A stretch of DNA of 64,000 nt from Laburnicola sp. R22_1 (GCA_014281115.1 JACONQ010000004.1:3534001-3598000), one strand, 5' to 3'. Counted from the first letter of the stretch, positions 49,318 to 61,680 are shown. Program-made: numbers and translations. The notes: generated by a model from the sequence alone, not told the origin.

Positions 49318-50959
49318 AGTAGTAACTCTAGTACTACTAAATTCTTTTTAACTATATATTAACCTCTATATAACTATTACACTCTATTACGCTCTATTAC
49401 ATTCTACTTATAATTATTATAACTATTATAGTTTTTTAATAGTAATTACTATAAATTCTATCTTACTTATTAATATCTATTAGTGTTATTATATTAAAGT
49501 AACTATTATTACTAGGATTATTGTCGCGTAATACAGCACAAGCTGCCTTACTAAAAGGATTGCTAGAAGGATTCCTAAAGGGACTACTATCTACTATTAA
49601 CTTAAGACCTATATCTAACTATCTCTAGACATCTAGATAAGTATTTATACTAAGAAGGGTAGTAAGATATATAATAATATTCTAGCGTGTAATAAGCTTA
49701 TTAAAATTATATAGTATAGTAGGCTTCTTTAAGTTCTTAGTGTAAAATCTAGCAACAAGTTAAGGGCAATTAAGTAGATTAGAGTAAGGTTCCTAAGTAG
49801 GGTCTATAAAGCTATTCTATATAACTTTATATTTTATAATACTATAGTAAGGTATATAAGTTCTTCTTTAACTTATTTAACTAGTAGGTATAGTCTATAA
49901 AGCTATTCTATATAACATCTATATATTTATTTAGCAGTATATTATCTTTATTATACGTCTAACTACTAAGCAGCTGCTTATTATATAGGTATAATAGCTA
50001 TAGGTAAAAAAATTATATAATTAACCTATTTTCTTCGGTAAGTTAAGCTTATAAGCTATATTATTAATAATATATATAATATAAAAGGGTCTCTTATTCT
50101 TATAATTAAGTAAAGAGCTAGATCTCGTAGTCTTGAGATTTCGCGCGTCTAATATTACCTTATTACTAACCTTAAAATTAGTGCTAGTGCGCGCTTTATA
50201 TTAGCGTACTTAGCCTACTTACCTTATATCTATTATAAATTATTATATAAAAAGTTGCGCAACTAGGTAAAGAAGTTAATAAATTTATTTACGTATTAAT
50301 AGTCTATATAGGCAGGCGCTATAAGCGAGTGCTTATTAGTAGCTTTACTTATTAACTTAACACTATATAATTATATAGGCTTAGTACTATTATATAGTAG
50401 ATAACTCTTAGTAGTATTAAAAAGTGCAATACTTATTAACTTACTAACTAATAAGTTAGCAACAAATTCTGCTATAGGTAGATATAGAGCCTAGTTATCT
50501 TACTAGTAGTTAATATATACGTATAGGTACTTCTTAAGCATAGCGTTAGCAACTTTAGTCTAACAATTAGTCTTAGGGTACTAACTAGTTAATAGGCAGA
50601 GCTTTATATCTAAATATTTACAAAGATGTTTCTAAAAGTGTAAGATAAACTATTAACTATAGTTACTAATAATATTCTCTATAAAGCCTTCTTTACACTT
50701 ACTATAAGTAATAAAAGCCTTTATAATAACTTTAGCTATAATTTTAATTATTAGAATAAATTTCTTCTTATTACTAAGCTAATTTACAACAATTATAATA
50801 GCTATATAGATTCTACTATTATTATAGTAAGATAGTAATCTAATAATAAAGTCTATTAGAATTAATTTTTAATACTAGTTAAGGATTAGTAATAGGTGCA
50901 GTAGACTATATTTAGCATTATAGTATAGTTTGCTACGTTAGTAGAGTATATAAGTCTAA

Positions 50960-51084
50960 CGCATTTTTATAACTACCTTTTCACGCTTTTTTTAATTACT
51001 AAGCAGGGGGCTCTGCTTTTTTGTCATGTTATTTGAGATGAAAGCCTTTGTCGTGCTACTCCTAGGTAGTTAATTTAATGCCAC
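50960..51084 (-). repeat. Short repeat SR1, copy E, with 10 bp target duplication
   Basis: 125 bp insertion. ATAAGTCTAA occurs immediately left (50950-50959) and right (51085-51094). On the minus strand it begins GTGGCATTAAATTAACTACC and ends AAAAGGTAGTTATAAAAATGCG-like. Removing it and one ATAAGTCTAA rejoins the HHCC and core parts of the gypsy integrase, so it inserted after that element. Confidence 0.88.
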
Positions 51085-54000
51085 ATAAGTCTAAATATAA
51101 TAGTTAATAGTATAAGTTATATATAGCTAGTAGTACTAATAGCTAATATACTTATATATATCTTCCTAACTAATATAACTAGTAGTAACGCTATTATAAG
51201 CTTACTTAAGAACTTAAGTATAGAGATCTTTATTATCTAGGACGTATAGTTAATTCTTAATATATAAGAGTCTATTATCTAATTAATAACCTATAACTTT
51301 AATCCTAAGTTCTTACTTAAGGAGCTTCTTTAGTAAATAGTAGGCCTTAGTTTTAATAGTAGTAATAATATCTTGTACTATTTTATTAGAGGCGTACGTA
51401 TCCTTACTATCTTTAAGTAATTACACTATTTACTTAGTCTTTATTATAGCTATAGTGGGCTTATTATTATTAGTAGTAAGTTTAGTAATATAGTATAATA
51501 TAGCTGTAAGTTATATACTAAAGTAATAAGTTATATCTAACAAAGTATAAGTAGTAGTAACTATATAATATAAACCTTTACCTTTAAAAATTTCTAGGCA
51601 TAGAACTATTTAGACTTAGTGCTATTAGTAAATAGTATTATTACTTTTAGGTAAGTTGCCTAGATAACGCGTTAAGGTGTTAGGTTTTATTTTCTAGTTA
51701 CCTAGATAGTACTAAATATAGAAGTTAAACTTAGCTAGAAACTCTACTTATTATACATATCTTTAGTTAAGCTATTTACTAGTTATAAAGTATTATAAGG
51801 CAAGGTAGTTAGTAATAATATTAATAGAATCCTAGGTGCCTAAGAGCTTAGAACTCTTTTCTTTAAAGGCGCGTACTATAGCTAATAGTTCTTTATTATA
51901 GATCTTATAATTACACTTAGTAAAGTTTAATTTATATAATAAATATATAATAGTCTATAGTACGCTATAATTGTCTATTTATAATAGGACTATAGTAGTA
52001 ATAAAATTAGACGTATTAGTTTTTAACTAAGTCTCTTTATCTAGGTTAAAATAGACTAAGATAGACGTAGTTGCAAAGGCCTATTTTAGTGCCTTAAAAG
52101 CAATTATAGTAGGAGAGCCTAGTTTAATAGGCTAGTCCTTTAGTGCGTTGCCCTTTATAACGTTAGTTAATAGGTAAGTAATCTAGCTAAATTTCTTAGT
52201 AAATTGCTAATAAAAGTTTATAAAGTCTAGGAAAGCTTATATATCTTTAAGTAACTATAGTAGTTGCTAGTTATAAACTACCTATATCTTTTTAAGATCT
52301 ATCCTAATACCTTTAGTTGTTAGAATTATTCCTAAGCACTTAGCCTTCTTAACTTTAAATTAACACTTATTAATATTTAGATATAAACTAGCTAATCTAA
52401 GTTTATTAACTATAGGCTATACGTGTTTAATATAATCCTTCTTAGTTTTACTATACATAAGTATATTGTCTAAATAAGCTATATAAAAGTTATCTAGGTA
52501 TTAATATAATATTTTATTAATATATATTTAAAATGTCCTAGGAGCTCTAATAAGTCTAAATAGCATAACTGTGTATTTATACAGTCTATATTGTATAAGA
52601 AACGCTATTTTTTCTTTAGTATCTTTCTTAATATATATATTAGTAAAGCCTATAATAATATTAATAATAGATATAAATTTTGTTTTATTTATATAAGCTA
52701 ACGTATTTTTTAGTAATAGCAGTGTGTAGTAATTGCGCTTTATAATAGCATTAATTATATAATATTTAATATAAACATATAATCTACCCCTTAGTTTATT
52801 AATAATAAGAATAGGCGAGGTATACTAAGATATACTTATCTATAAGAACTCTTTTATAGTTATTCTATTAATATATTCTTTAACCACTATAGTTTCTAAT
52901 TATATAAGACTATATATATGCAGTTATAGCGCTTTATTATTAATAGGATTAATAGCATAGTTAATGCTAAGATAATAAAGAGCTAGCTTATTAGCTTCTT
53001 TTAGGTTAAAGTAGTAAAACTTATTGTGCAACTATTTAAGCAGGAGCTATTTTATATTATCTACTATCTATAGTTAATTAGCTAGTTTTTTTATAAACTT
53101 ATTATAGTCTATCTAACTATAGATAGTAAGTCCTATAGCTGTACAGAATATTTACGCGTTATAGTTACTATCTATTAGATTAGGTAGTTAATCTAAATAG
53201 TTCTAGTTATAAGGTTTTAAGTAGATAATAAACTCTAGATTATTAATAGCTATAAGGTAGACAGCCTTACTAGTAATTAAACTAATATTCTCGCATACTA
53301 TAGGTTATAAATAGCTAGCTAGCAGTTTGTTATAATATACTATCTTAGACAAGGCGTCCTTAAGGCAGTTAATAAGATAGTAATACATATTAAATATTAT
53401 AGACTAGTTGCGTAACCCTAGTCGCAGATTATAAGCAACTATCTAATCTGTACTAAGAATAATATTAAAGATTCTAATATTAGTAATAAAATATATTGGA
53501 GTACTAGTGTAAGTGCTATACTATATTATAAGATTTATGGCTTAGCTAATCTAATCTATAACTTTATTATCTATTAGATATAATATAATTAGGTTAGTGA
53601 CTTAATATAACTTTAACTAGTGCTACTTAATATATAAAAACTAATAAAACTAGTACTAGCGCTAGTATCTATAAGTTATCTCGCCTTTATCTATTTGTAA
53701 AGAGTAGTAAGCTTTATAAAGTAAGTAATTTAGAATTACTTAACTTTATTAGACTTCTCTATTTTAATAGCTAAAATCTACTATATGCGCTATAGGTTAA
53801 GGCTAAGATTAGTATTCACTTTAAACTTATTAATTTTTTATTATTCTATTACAAAATTTCTTTATATATACTGCTACTACTGCTCTATTACGTAATTTTG
53901 CTTTAGAGCTACTAAAAATATAACTTATTCTTATTCTTATAGTCCTAGCTATAACGCACGTCTAGTATATTATTAACTATATTATTATATTTAGATAACT

Positions 54001-56129
54001 TGTTGCAAGAGCTATTATATTTATATATACTATATAGTTAGTTAGGGTTTATTTAAATAGCGTATACGTATTACGCGTCCTTATAGTCTATAGGGCTAAA
54101 AATAATAATATAGAGATACTTACTATCTTTAGCTAGAGTAATTATATTATTATAACAATTAGTAGTTACGTTTATTACCTAATATCTAGCAGCTCTACAC
54201 TTAAAGTAGGCGTTAGCCTTAGCTAATAGGTCTAACTTGCGTAATATACGTCTATAGTTATTATATCTAGTAGATTTGCTCGTGTATAGAGTAGAGAATA
54301 AGGTATATAGAGTATTATTAGACCTAGTTATAGTTGCAATTATTATATAAGCCTTTAAATAGTTAGATTCTATAGTAGTAAGTATGCCTAAACAGCCTAT
54401 TATAAATTTATAGTTAAGATACGTTATATATAGAGCTTATTCTATATATAATATAAATAACTCTTTAGAAATAGATAATATATTAGTGGCGTAGATAATA
54501 TAACTATATATAAGTTAGTAGGTATAACTTATTAAGAAATAATTAGGTATACTAAGATAGTTAACTACTACTATAAAGTGGGTATACTAGTTAGTAAGTG
54601 TCTCTCTAGAGCCTTGTGCTACTAAGTCGCCTATAATCTTCTCTTATATATCTAATACCTTATTCTTAAACAAGTAGATCTTATTAAGATAGTTAAGTAT
54701 ATTTCTAACAGTTATAGAGGTTTTAAACTATAGATATATAAGTGTCTATATAAGTCTCTTAAGTTAGCTGCGTAAGTATATAATATATACCTATTTACTT
54801 AATAAGGTCTATAACTTATTTATTAATATAATACACTATTATTTATAGTTATCTTTATCTTTATCTTTACTAGAGCAATAATCTATCTTAGATATATAGA
54901 TCTAACGTAAGTACTAAGAATCTACTATAAGTCCTAGTAAGGGAAAAACTTTATAAGAGATTATATAGATTAGTTATTATTATTATATATAACTTATATA
55001 ACTTACAGCGCGTAGGTTATATTTTAAATCTAGAGCTAGAAAAGGACGTATATAGTTAGGTATATATTAAACTTTAATATTTAGTAGTTACTTAATAATT
55101 AAAATAGGCTAATTAGAATCTGCAAACTATTAAAAGTTATAAGGCTAACTACGCAGTATAACACATACTAGCAGCTAGCCTCTAAGATTAGTAATATAGG
55201 TATAGGCTATATTTAATTCCTACTAAAGCATATTTCCTATCTCTATAAAGTTACGTAAAATAGTTCTCTAAGTCCTAATAATTAATATGTAGGATATAGT
55301 TATTAAGCAGATAACCTTAAAGCTCTTTAAGCTGTTATTATAGAGCTATATAATAATTAATAGAGATTTTAGACTTTTTAAAGATAATAAAGTCCTTCTT
55401 TAATAAATTATAATAGGCCTATAACTAGACGTTATCTTATTCTGCAATCTAGAGAAAGTCCTTATATAATAATATATAATCCTCTAATATCTTAACTTAT
55501 TCTAACTTTATTATAAACTATTGCTTTAATATTTTATAAATAGCCTTACGTTATTTAAACTCTAAAACTTAGATTAATTATCCTCTAATTTGTTAGTAGT
55601 TTGTTATATAATTATTAATAGTATTAACAAATTATATATATTCTTAAACTTTAACTTTGTTTAGTTTTAAACTATTTTCTACACTAGTAATACTAACGCG
55701 GAGTTTATAATCTAGTACATTACTATTAGTATTAGTAATATTAGTAAAGTATATATACTTAGGGAGATTAGTAGGTAGTAAGCTAGCATAATCTTAATAG
55801 TTACGTATTATAGTTAAATAATTAGGTGTATTAATAAAAGGGTTGCCTTTATTAAAAGGTCTATCATTATTAAAACGTCTACCTTTTTTAAAAGATCTAT
55901 GATTATTATTATTAACATCTGCGAACGCTTTATTATAATTCTTAGGCTAAAGGAGTTCCTTTTTAAAGGTAACTTTACACTTATTATATTATTATTCTAT
56001 CTCTAGTAAGTTACTACCTAACTTATTCTAGTCTATAGGTAGAGTATCCTAAGTAGTGCTTTATTAAGTTAGGACCTAAGATATAGTAGTAAAGTTATAG
56101 GGCTTTTTGCAAAAGCTAGTATTATTAAT

Positions 56130-56345
56130 TATTATTAATCTAAGATGCGGACCCCTCGCTTACTTTATATTACCCTTTTAGGACTAGCGCGATTAGTAAG
56201 CGAGGTCCTAAGCGAGGCTATGTATATAGCCTTCTTACGTACCTATCTTATATAGGTATTACTATTATCTTATATTTAGATTCTAATATCTACTATTATC
56301 TTATATATAGCATAATAACCCCTATAGTACTCTTACACTATAATA
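56130..56345 (+). repeat. LTR-like segment in opposite orientation
   Basis: About 215 bp match the first half of the gypsy-2 LTR (TAATCTAAGRTGCGGACCCC... to CCTATAGTRCYCTTA) but in plus orientation, opposite to 48905-49301. After 56,345 the two sequences diverge. It could be a solo or truncated LTR of another copy. Confidence 0.7.
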
Positions 56346-56594
56346 GCGATTATTAAACTACGATTTAACTATCTAAAACTCGGCCTATCTCTAGGGTGTT
56401 AATAATAACAACGACGCTTATTAACTAGTGTAGTAGGTAGGCTCCTACGCTCTTAAGTACTATATATATTAGGAGTATAGATGCCTTCTCTAAAGTATTA
56501 TTAATATAACTAACAGTAAGAATAACACTTACTTATAGGTTACTTATTAATAATAGGTATAGTAGGAGATAAAGAATAGTTACTACCTTATAGT

Positions 56595-57185
56595 GTAGTG
56601 GAATAAACTCCACCACACGGGTTACGTGGTAAGCCGGTGTCGATCATCTTCTGGTCGCTGTCTCCCTGCTTGCATCCATATGGATGCTGCTTTTCCGTAC
56701 CTAACATTCCACTGTCCAAAGCAGCTCTAATTCGTCCGGGAAAACATTTCCCGGATGGATGTGGCCCAGAGTTGCTTGGACCTTGCACTTTGGAAGTAGT
56801 TCCTTGGTGTGAACAGCCCACTCGTTGAGCTGGTACTTTGCGCCTGCAATAACCTCATCCATGATCCGACTATAATCATCAGGATCCTCATCGTAACGAG
56901 GTAAGTACACCTCGAAATGCAGCTTAACATGCTTCAAGTGATTAAGCGTGTTGAAAATGTCTATTTCTTTGAGCCAACCTGATTGCACCAATTCCTCGAG
57001 TTGCATCCCCTCCCGCTCGAGAAAAACGTATCTTTTCATCGACGTAATGTATGGTTGAATGGATTGGTTGTTGTTGACCCATTGCTTAACTGTTCGCGGC
57101 GAACCAATAGCAACAAAGGTACTAAGCTTGGTGACAAGATTGACGGTCTCGGTGTGGACTTTTCGAGAGACTCTTAAGAATTTAA
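56595..57185 (-). pseudogene. Undecayed island with a truncated protein-coding fragment
   Basis: About 590 bp of ordinary composition between AT-rich tracts. The minus strand has a reading frame of 159 codons from 57180 (KFLRVSRKVHTETVNLVTK) to a stop at 56701 (ELLWTVEC). An internal ATG at 57039 would give 112 residues. Upstream, the frame meets a TAA within 20 codons, in sequence that is turning AT-rich, so the 5' part is missing. LRVSRKVH resembles the start of conserved segments in large fungal families of uncharacterised or F-box-like proteins, but I do not recognise the family. It shows no RIP signature, so it is probably single-copy or too short to be targeted. Confidence 0.6.
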
Positions 57186-57548
57186 TAGGCGGTTTCTTTC
57201 TTTAGACACATATAACTTAATCTATCTTTCTACTAAGTCTTAATTAGGACTAGGTTCTCTCACAAAATTAGCAACTGACCCGCAACTCGAACCTCCAAAA
57301 CCTTGACCTTAGTAAGGCTATCGTATTAGTACTCTAATATAGACAAGCAGTGTTGCCTAAGAAAAAGATAAGATAGAATAATAGCGGCGCGCAGCGGTGT
57401 GTAGAACAGCGTATACTAGGGATAGAAAGAAACTCTAAAAGAGACTTAGGGGCGAAATTAGATGTAACTAAGCACAGCACTAACCTTAAAATAGAAATAT
57501 AACCTAAGCTTTAATTAGCTATTATACTAGCCCTTATTAAACCGTACT
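57186..57548. other. Decayed sequence between island and minisatellite
   Basis: About 360 bp with mild TA enrichment. No frame or repeat was recognised. Confidence 0.4.
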
Positions 57549-58440
57549 ACTAGGAATAAATAATAAATAATAAACACTAATAACCCTAGTATATACACAA
57601 ATTAGGCATAGAGCGTAGACTCTAGGACTAGACTAGACTAGACTAGTACTAGACTAGACTAGAAAACAACCAGAACTAGGCACTAAATAACTCTTAGAGT
57701 TAGAACATCGAGCCTCTAGAAACAAATAATAAACACTAATAATCCTAGTATATGTATAAATTATGCATAGAGCGTGGGCTCTAGAACTAGACTAGACTAG
57801 ACTAGCACTAGACTAAACTAAGACTCAGACTAGAAAATAATCAAAACTAGGCACCGAACAACTCTTAGAGTTAGAATATTAAGTCTCTAGAAATAAATAA
57901 TAAACACTAATAACTCTAGCATATACACAAATTAGGCATAGAGCGTGGGCTCTAGAACTAGACTAGACTAGACTAGAAAACAACTAGAACTAGGTACTAA
58001 ACGACTCTTAGAGTTGGAACATCGAGCCTCTAGGAATAAATAATAAACACTAATAACCCTAGCATATACATAAATTAGGCATAGAGCGTAGGCTCTAGGA
58101 CTAGACTAGACTAGACTAGTACTAGACTAGACTAGACTAGTACTAGACTAGACTAGACTAGTACTAGACTAGACTAGAAAACAACCAGAACTAGGCACTA
58201 AATAACTCTTAGAGTTAGAACATCGAGCCTCTAGAAACAAATAATAAACACTAATAATCCTAGTATATATATAAATTATGCATAGAGCGTGGGCTCTAGA
58301 ACTAGACTAGACTAGACTAGCACTAGACTAGACTAAGATCCAGACTAGGAAACAACTAGAACTAGGCACCGAGCGACTCTTAGAGTTAGAACATTGAGCC
58401 TCTAGGAACAAAAAATAAAAAATAATAATCCTAGCATATA
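57549..58440. repeat. Minisatellite with internal ACTAG arrays
   Basis: Five complete units and one partial unit of about 143-200 bp, starting near 57549, 57720, 57890, 58032, 58231 and 58403. Each unit has AATAAATAATAAACACTAAT, a CATAGAGCGTRGRCTCTAG block, a variable run of ACTAG words (GACTAGACTAGACTAG...) and an AACTCTTAGAGTTRGAAC palindrome. Length differences come mainly from the ACTAG count. Units alternate in two sub-types (TTAGGCAT and TTATGCAT), suggesting a higher-order pattern. Confidence 0.88.
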
Positions 58441-59100
58441 TATAATATTATGCGTAGAGTATAGGCCTAGATATAAGAAGTATAGAAATAGAATGAAAAT
58501 AGAAGCCTAAATTAAGAAGCAGTTAGAACTAGGCGCCAAAAGATGCTCAGAGCCAAAATTACCCTACTAGAACTAGATAACTAAGCAATTATAAATAGAT
58601 AAGAACTAAGAATAGACTAGGGCACCTAGATCTAGACTAAGAAAAGGACTAAAGCTAGACACTATATTACCCTTAGAACTCGAAACTAAGGCGGAGTTAG
58701 AGAAAGCTAAGAGATAATAAGTATAGCAATAATAATATCCGCCACTAGAAGACTAAACAGCTATTAGCGATTCTAGTTAGAGAGTCTAGATTATAGCGAG
58801 ATGCGTAAGTTTCTTAATATCCTAGCACTTAGAAAGTGTAAGAACCTAAGCCTAAAATTCCCTTAGGCTATTAGTTTTGTAGAGACAACAAGCTTGACTA
58901 ATAAGAGTATCTATACACCTACTAAAAGGTCTTTGCCCCTTGTAGAAAGCTCCTTATAAGAATCTAAAGAGAAAGCACTAATGCTACCTTAGCTAGCCAA
59001 AGACGCTAATGCCCTTATAGCGCAAATAGTGATAGCCCTATAATCTCTTACTAATAAAGCCACCTAGTGGAACCCGGTGCAGAGCCTTGTTACAGAACCC

Positions 59101-60374
59101 GACCTATTTTTAGGCAAGGCGCTGCACTTTATAGAAGATAATATAACTTAGTTTCTTTAAGACTATAAAAAACGCGCGAACTACTACTAGTACTCTAAGA
59201 AAGATAAGATTATTAGAGTTAAGAAATATTACAGCCAAGAGATTCAAAATGTGCTTAACTTCTTAATGCTAAAATACTCTAAGGCAGAAAAAGAAGGGGT
59301 ATAGTAAAAGCTGTAGGTAGCTATGCGTAGGTATTAGCGGAGTTAGAATTAGGCCTAAACTAAGGAGACGGAGAAAGTATTAAAGACGTGGCTAACGCAG
59401 TATTAAGTAATAACAAACCTCAATATTCGCGATTTCCTAGACTAGTTCGTAATTAGGTTTAGAAAATGCCTAAGAGCAGGCATAGTTATAGAAAGCCAAA
59501 AGGGTATACTCCTTATCTAAGGCCTAAGTAAGTAGCTAGCGGGCAATATCCTAATAAAGAACAACTAGTTAATAGAGAGACCTATAGAGCTTAACTTCGA
59601 TATAATAAAGAGATGGCTTTTAAGTAGGGCTTAAATCTAGTTAGAAGAACACATGCTAGATCTAATATATTAAATCTAAGCGCTAATATCGTCTTAGACT
59701 ATTAAGCCGTAAGTACCACTAATACCGCAGAGTATTTTCTAACCCACTAGACTTAACCTAAATCTCTAATAAGTAAGACTATAAGAAGCTCTAGGCGTGT
59801 AAGTAACTCTAGACTTAACCGTCTCTTAACACAAATTAAACAAGCTAACTAAAAGGCTTAAGGCTATAAGACTTTAGAACGTTCTAGTTTAGAACTAGGA
59901 CCCTTAAGAGATAGAAATTCTGTTAGACCCAACTATCCGCTAGAAAATTACTATAAGGGTAGAGCAGGCTCTAAAGTAGATAGTACTACAACAGCCCTAG
60001 TACTACGCACTAACCTAGTCTTAGGCCTATATAGTAGCGCTCATGCAAATTAATATACACATGGCTGCGGCAGCAATAGACCTAATATAGCGAGAAGACA
60101 ACCATTTTAAAGGATACTTTAGATATAAAAAGGACCATATTATCGCAAATAGAGAATACGAGGAGAGAAATTTACTTAAGAATAATAAATAGGTGTACTA
60201 TAATATAGAATTGCAAAGGGTCTAGTAGGGCTAACTAAACAATAATTAGGGCGAAATCTAACGTATTAGCGCTAGGAGCAAGTAGAACTAGATACTAATC
60301 CGCCTAGTATAGAATAAGTGGCGGATGGACGAATTAACAGAGGAGGCTTTGTGAATATCTTAGAGTTAAGAAGC
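59101..60374 (+). pseudogene. Ghost Gag-like polyprotein frame, inactivated only by Gln-to-stop changes
   Basis: Read from 59101 in one frame with no indel, this 1.27 kb stretch looks like a protein of about 425 residues. Apart from a single TGA near the end, the stops seen are TAA or TAG, as expected if CAA/CAG codons were mutated on the coding strand. The sequence (FLGKALHFIEDN, YKKRANYY, FVIRFRKCLRAG, REDNHFKGYFRYKKDH) has the layout of a retrotransposon Gag. The last segment could be a decayed zinc knuckle, with Cys TGC now TAC. Gag identity is inferred. Confidence 0.65.
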
Positions 60375-61019
60375 TTAATAGAACACCCTTTTGCAATAAA
60401 ACGCCAGGCAATTATATTATTTAATTTTATCCGCACACGATAATAGACTTTAATATAATACTAGAACCTAATATTATAAATACTAATAACCTCTTAAAAG
60501 AAATTACTAATTCCTTGGAGGAAATTAATTCTGCAGATCTTAATAAGAATAAAGTAAGTGGAGATTCCGCCGCCACTAGCAAACTTTAACCCCTTAGACT
60601 TCGCCTATTAGGAGGAGTAAGCTAGTCAGAACATCGGCGCATTATAAGCTAAGGAATAGCTTATTTCTTAAGGGGGGAGGAGGGAAGTAGTCAAAGAAAA
60701 AAAGTCAGAGAAGAAGATAAAACAATAGTATTAGTACTAAGTTAAATTAAAGTCTAATATATATACATAATTACTAGGATAGAATCGTAAGCTATAGACC
60801 CTAATAATGGAGTCTAACTAATAATTAGACAGCTAAAAAATTAAAAGCTAAGAACTACCATACTAACGTCTACAAGAATCTAAACCCCCGCAACTACTAT
60901 AGTCTAAGCCATAATTAGGGTTTAGATTGTAACTCTAATAGGAGCAAGGCATAGGGCTACCTTGCTCTACAGCTTAAGTTCCACTAGGGCCCAAACCTAG
61001 GCGTGCAGCTTAGGCAGAG

Positions 61020-61680
61020 AGGTTAGAAGGAACAGAGGACAGACCTAAAGAAGAAGAAGAGAAAATTATGCCGCTGCAGCCAAGCGGGGACAAGAGAGTG
61101 TGGGCGGAATTAATAGACTATTAGGAAGCTAGACATATAGGGGAAGGCGAGTGGAATAGAACTTTAGAAGGATTATTAGTGGTCTAAAAGAGGGATAAGT
61201 TAGAGGACAAAGAGCTAATCTGCAGCACCACATTAAGCAAGACCTAACCTAGAGAGGAATAGAGGCTAGAGAGCAGACAACTAGGAGTGGGAGTGGTTTG
61301 GCCCTAAGACAGGGAAGGGCTACCGCTATCGCTGCTAGAGAAGATAATAGGTTAAGAAGGATAGGAAAAGAGCGGTGTGCGGGGAGAACCTTAGAATAAG
61401 GAAAGACTACCGCTATCGCTGCTAGAAAGGATAATAGGCTAGGCGCAACAACATCTAAAGAGGGGTGTGTACAGGAAAGACTTAGCAATGTTAGAATTAG
61501 TGCCTAATAGAGAATTAGGCGCCTCTAAGGAACTCTTAACAATTAGACAAGGCCTGCCAGGGCGCCTAATAGAAAGTATTATGGCAGTGTTACTAGAACT
61601 AAGCAGCTTACTAATTCTGTTACAGATATAGGTGTTTACTTCTAGTTACTCTGTCTATAGCTTACGCACTTGCTAATAAC
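61020..61680 (+). pseudogene. Ghost frame with an in-frame 29-residue repeat
   Basis: In the frame starting at 61020 a charged, Glu/Arg-rich protein can be read; its internal stops are TAA or TAG. It carries LPLSLLEKIIG and LPLSLLERIIG 87 bp apart (DNA copies at about 61321 and 61408). It may be the continuation of the polyprotein at 59.1-60.4 kb, but it is in a different frame. No domain was recognised. Confidence 0.5.

Larger units (their letters stand above)
48905..56130 (-). mobile_element. RIP-decayed Ty3/gypsy retrotransposon 2
   Basis: Minus-strand element read from decay. Reverse transcriptase is at about 52,440-52,900, with two successive YLDN blocks (from YLDD) at 52,442-52,500. 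RNase H lies near 51,850-52,100. Integrase HHCC is at about 51,130-51,250 and the integrase core at about 50,480-50,950, including a stretch reading PKTNCQTK from the PxTDGQTE motif. The order RT, RNase H, integrase, polypurine tract, LTR is that of Ty3/gypsy. The integrase is interrupted by short repeat E. A 5' LTR in the expected orientation was not found, so the right limit is approximate. Confidence 0.75.
39345..56590. other. AT-rich, RIP-decayed transposon block
   Basis: About 17 kb with no open frame of 60 codons on any strand, dense in TA and poor in CA and TG. This is the footprint of repeat-induced point mutation (CpA to TpA on both strands). Relics of a pogo-like element, two Ty3/gypsy elements, an LTR-like segment in the opposite orientation and several short repeats are described separately. 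Stretches not assigned to one of these show only the same decay. Confidence 0.9.

Noticed and set aside
48025..51084. A 3.06 kb DNA transposon bounded by short repeats D and E as terminal inverted repeats
   Set aside because: Copy E has its own 10 bp target duplication and interrupts gypsy integrase, and the interval contains an LTR and polypurine tract of that element. The two copies are independent insertions.
57262..57330. Possible tRNA relic on the minus strand with GGTTCGAGTTGC
   Set aside because: The T-stem does not pair and no anticodon arm can be drawn.
57549..58440. CRISPR-like array
   Set aside because: Units vary by ACTAG count and have no unique spacers; this is a minisatellite in a eukaryotic genome.
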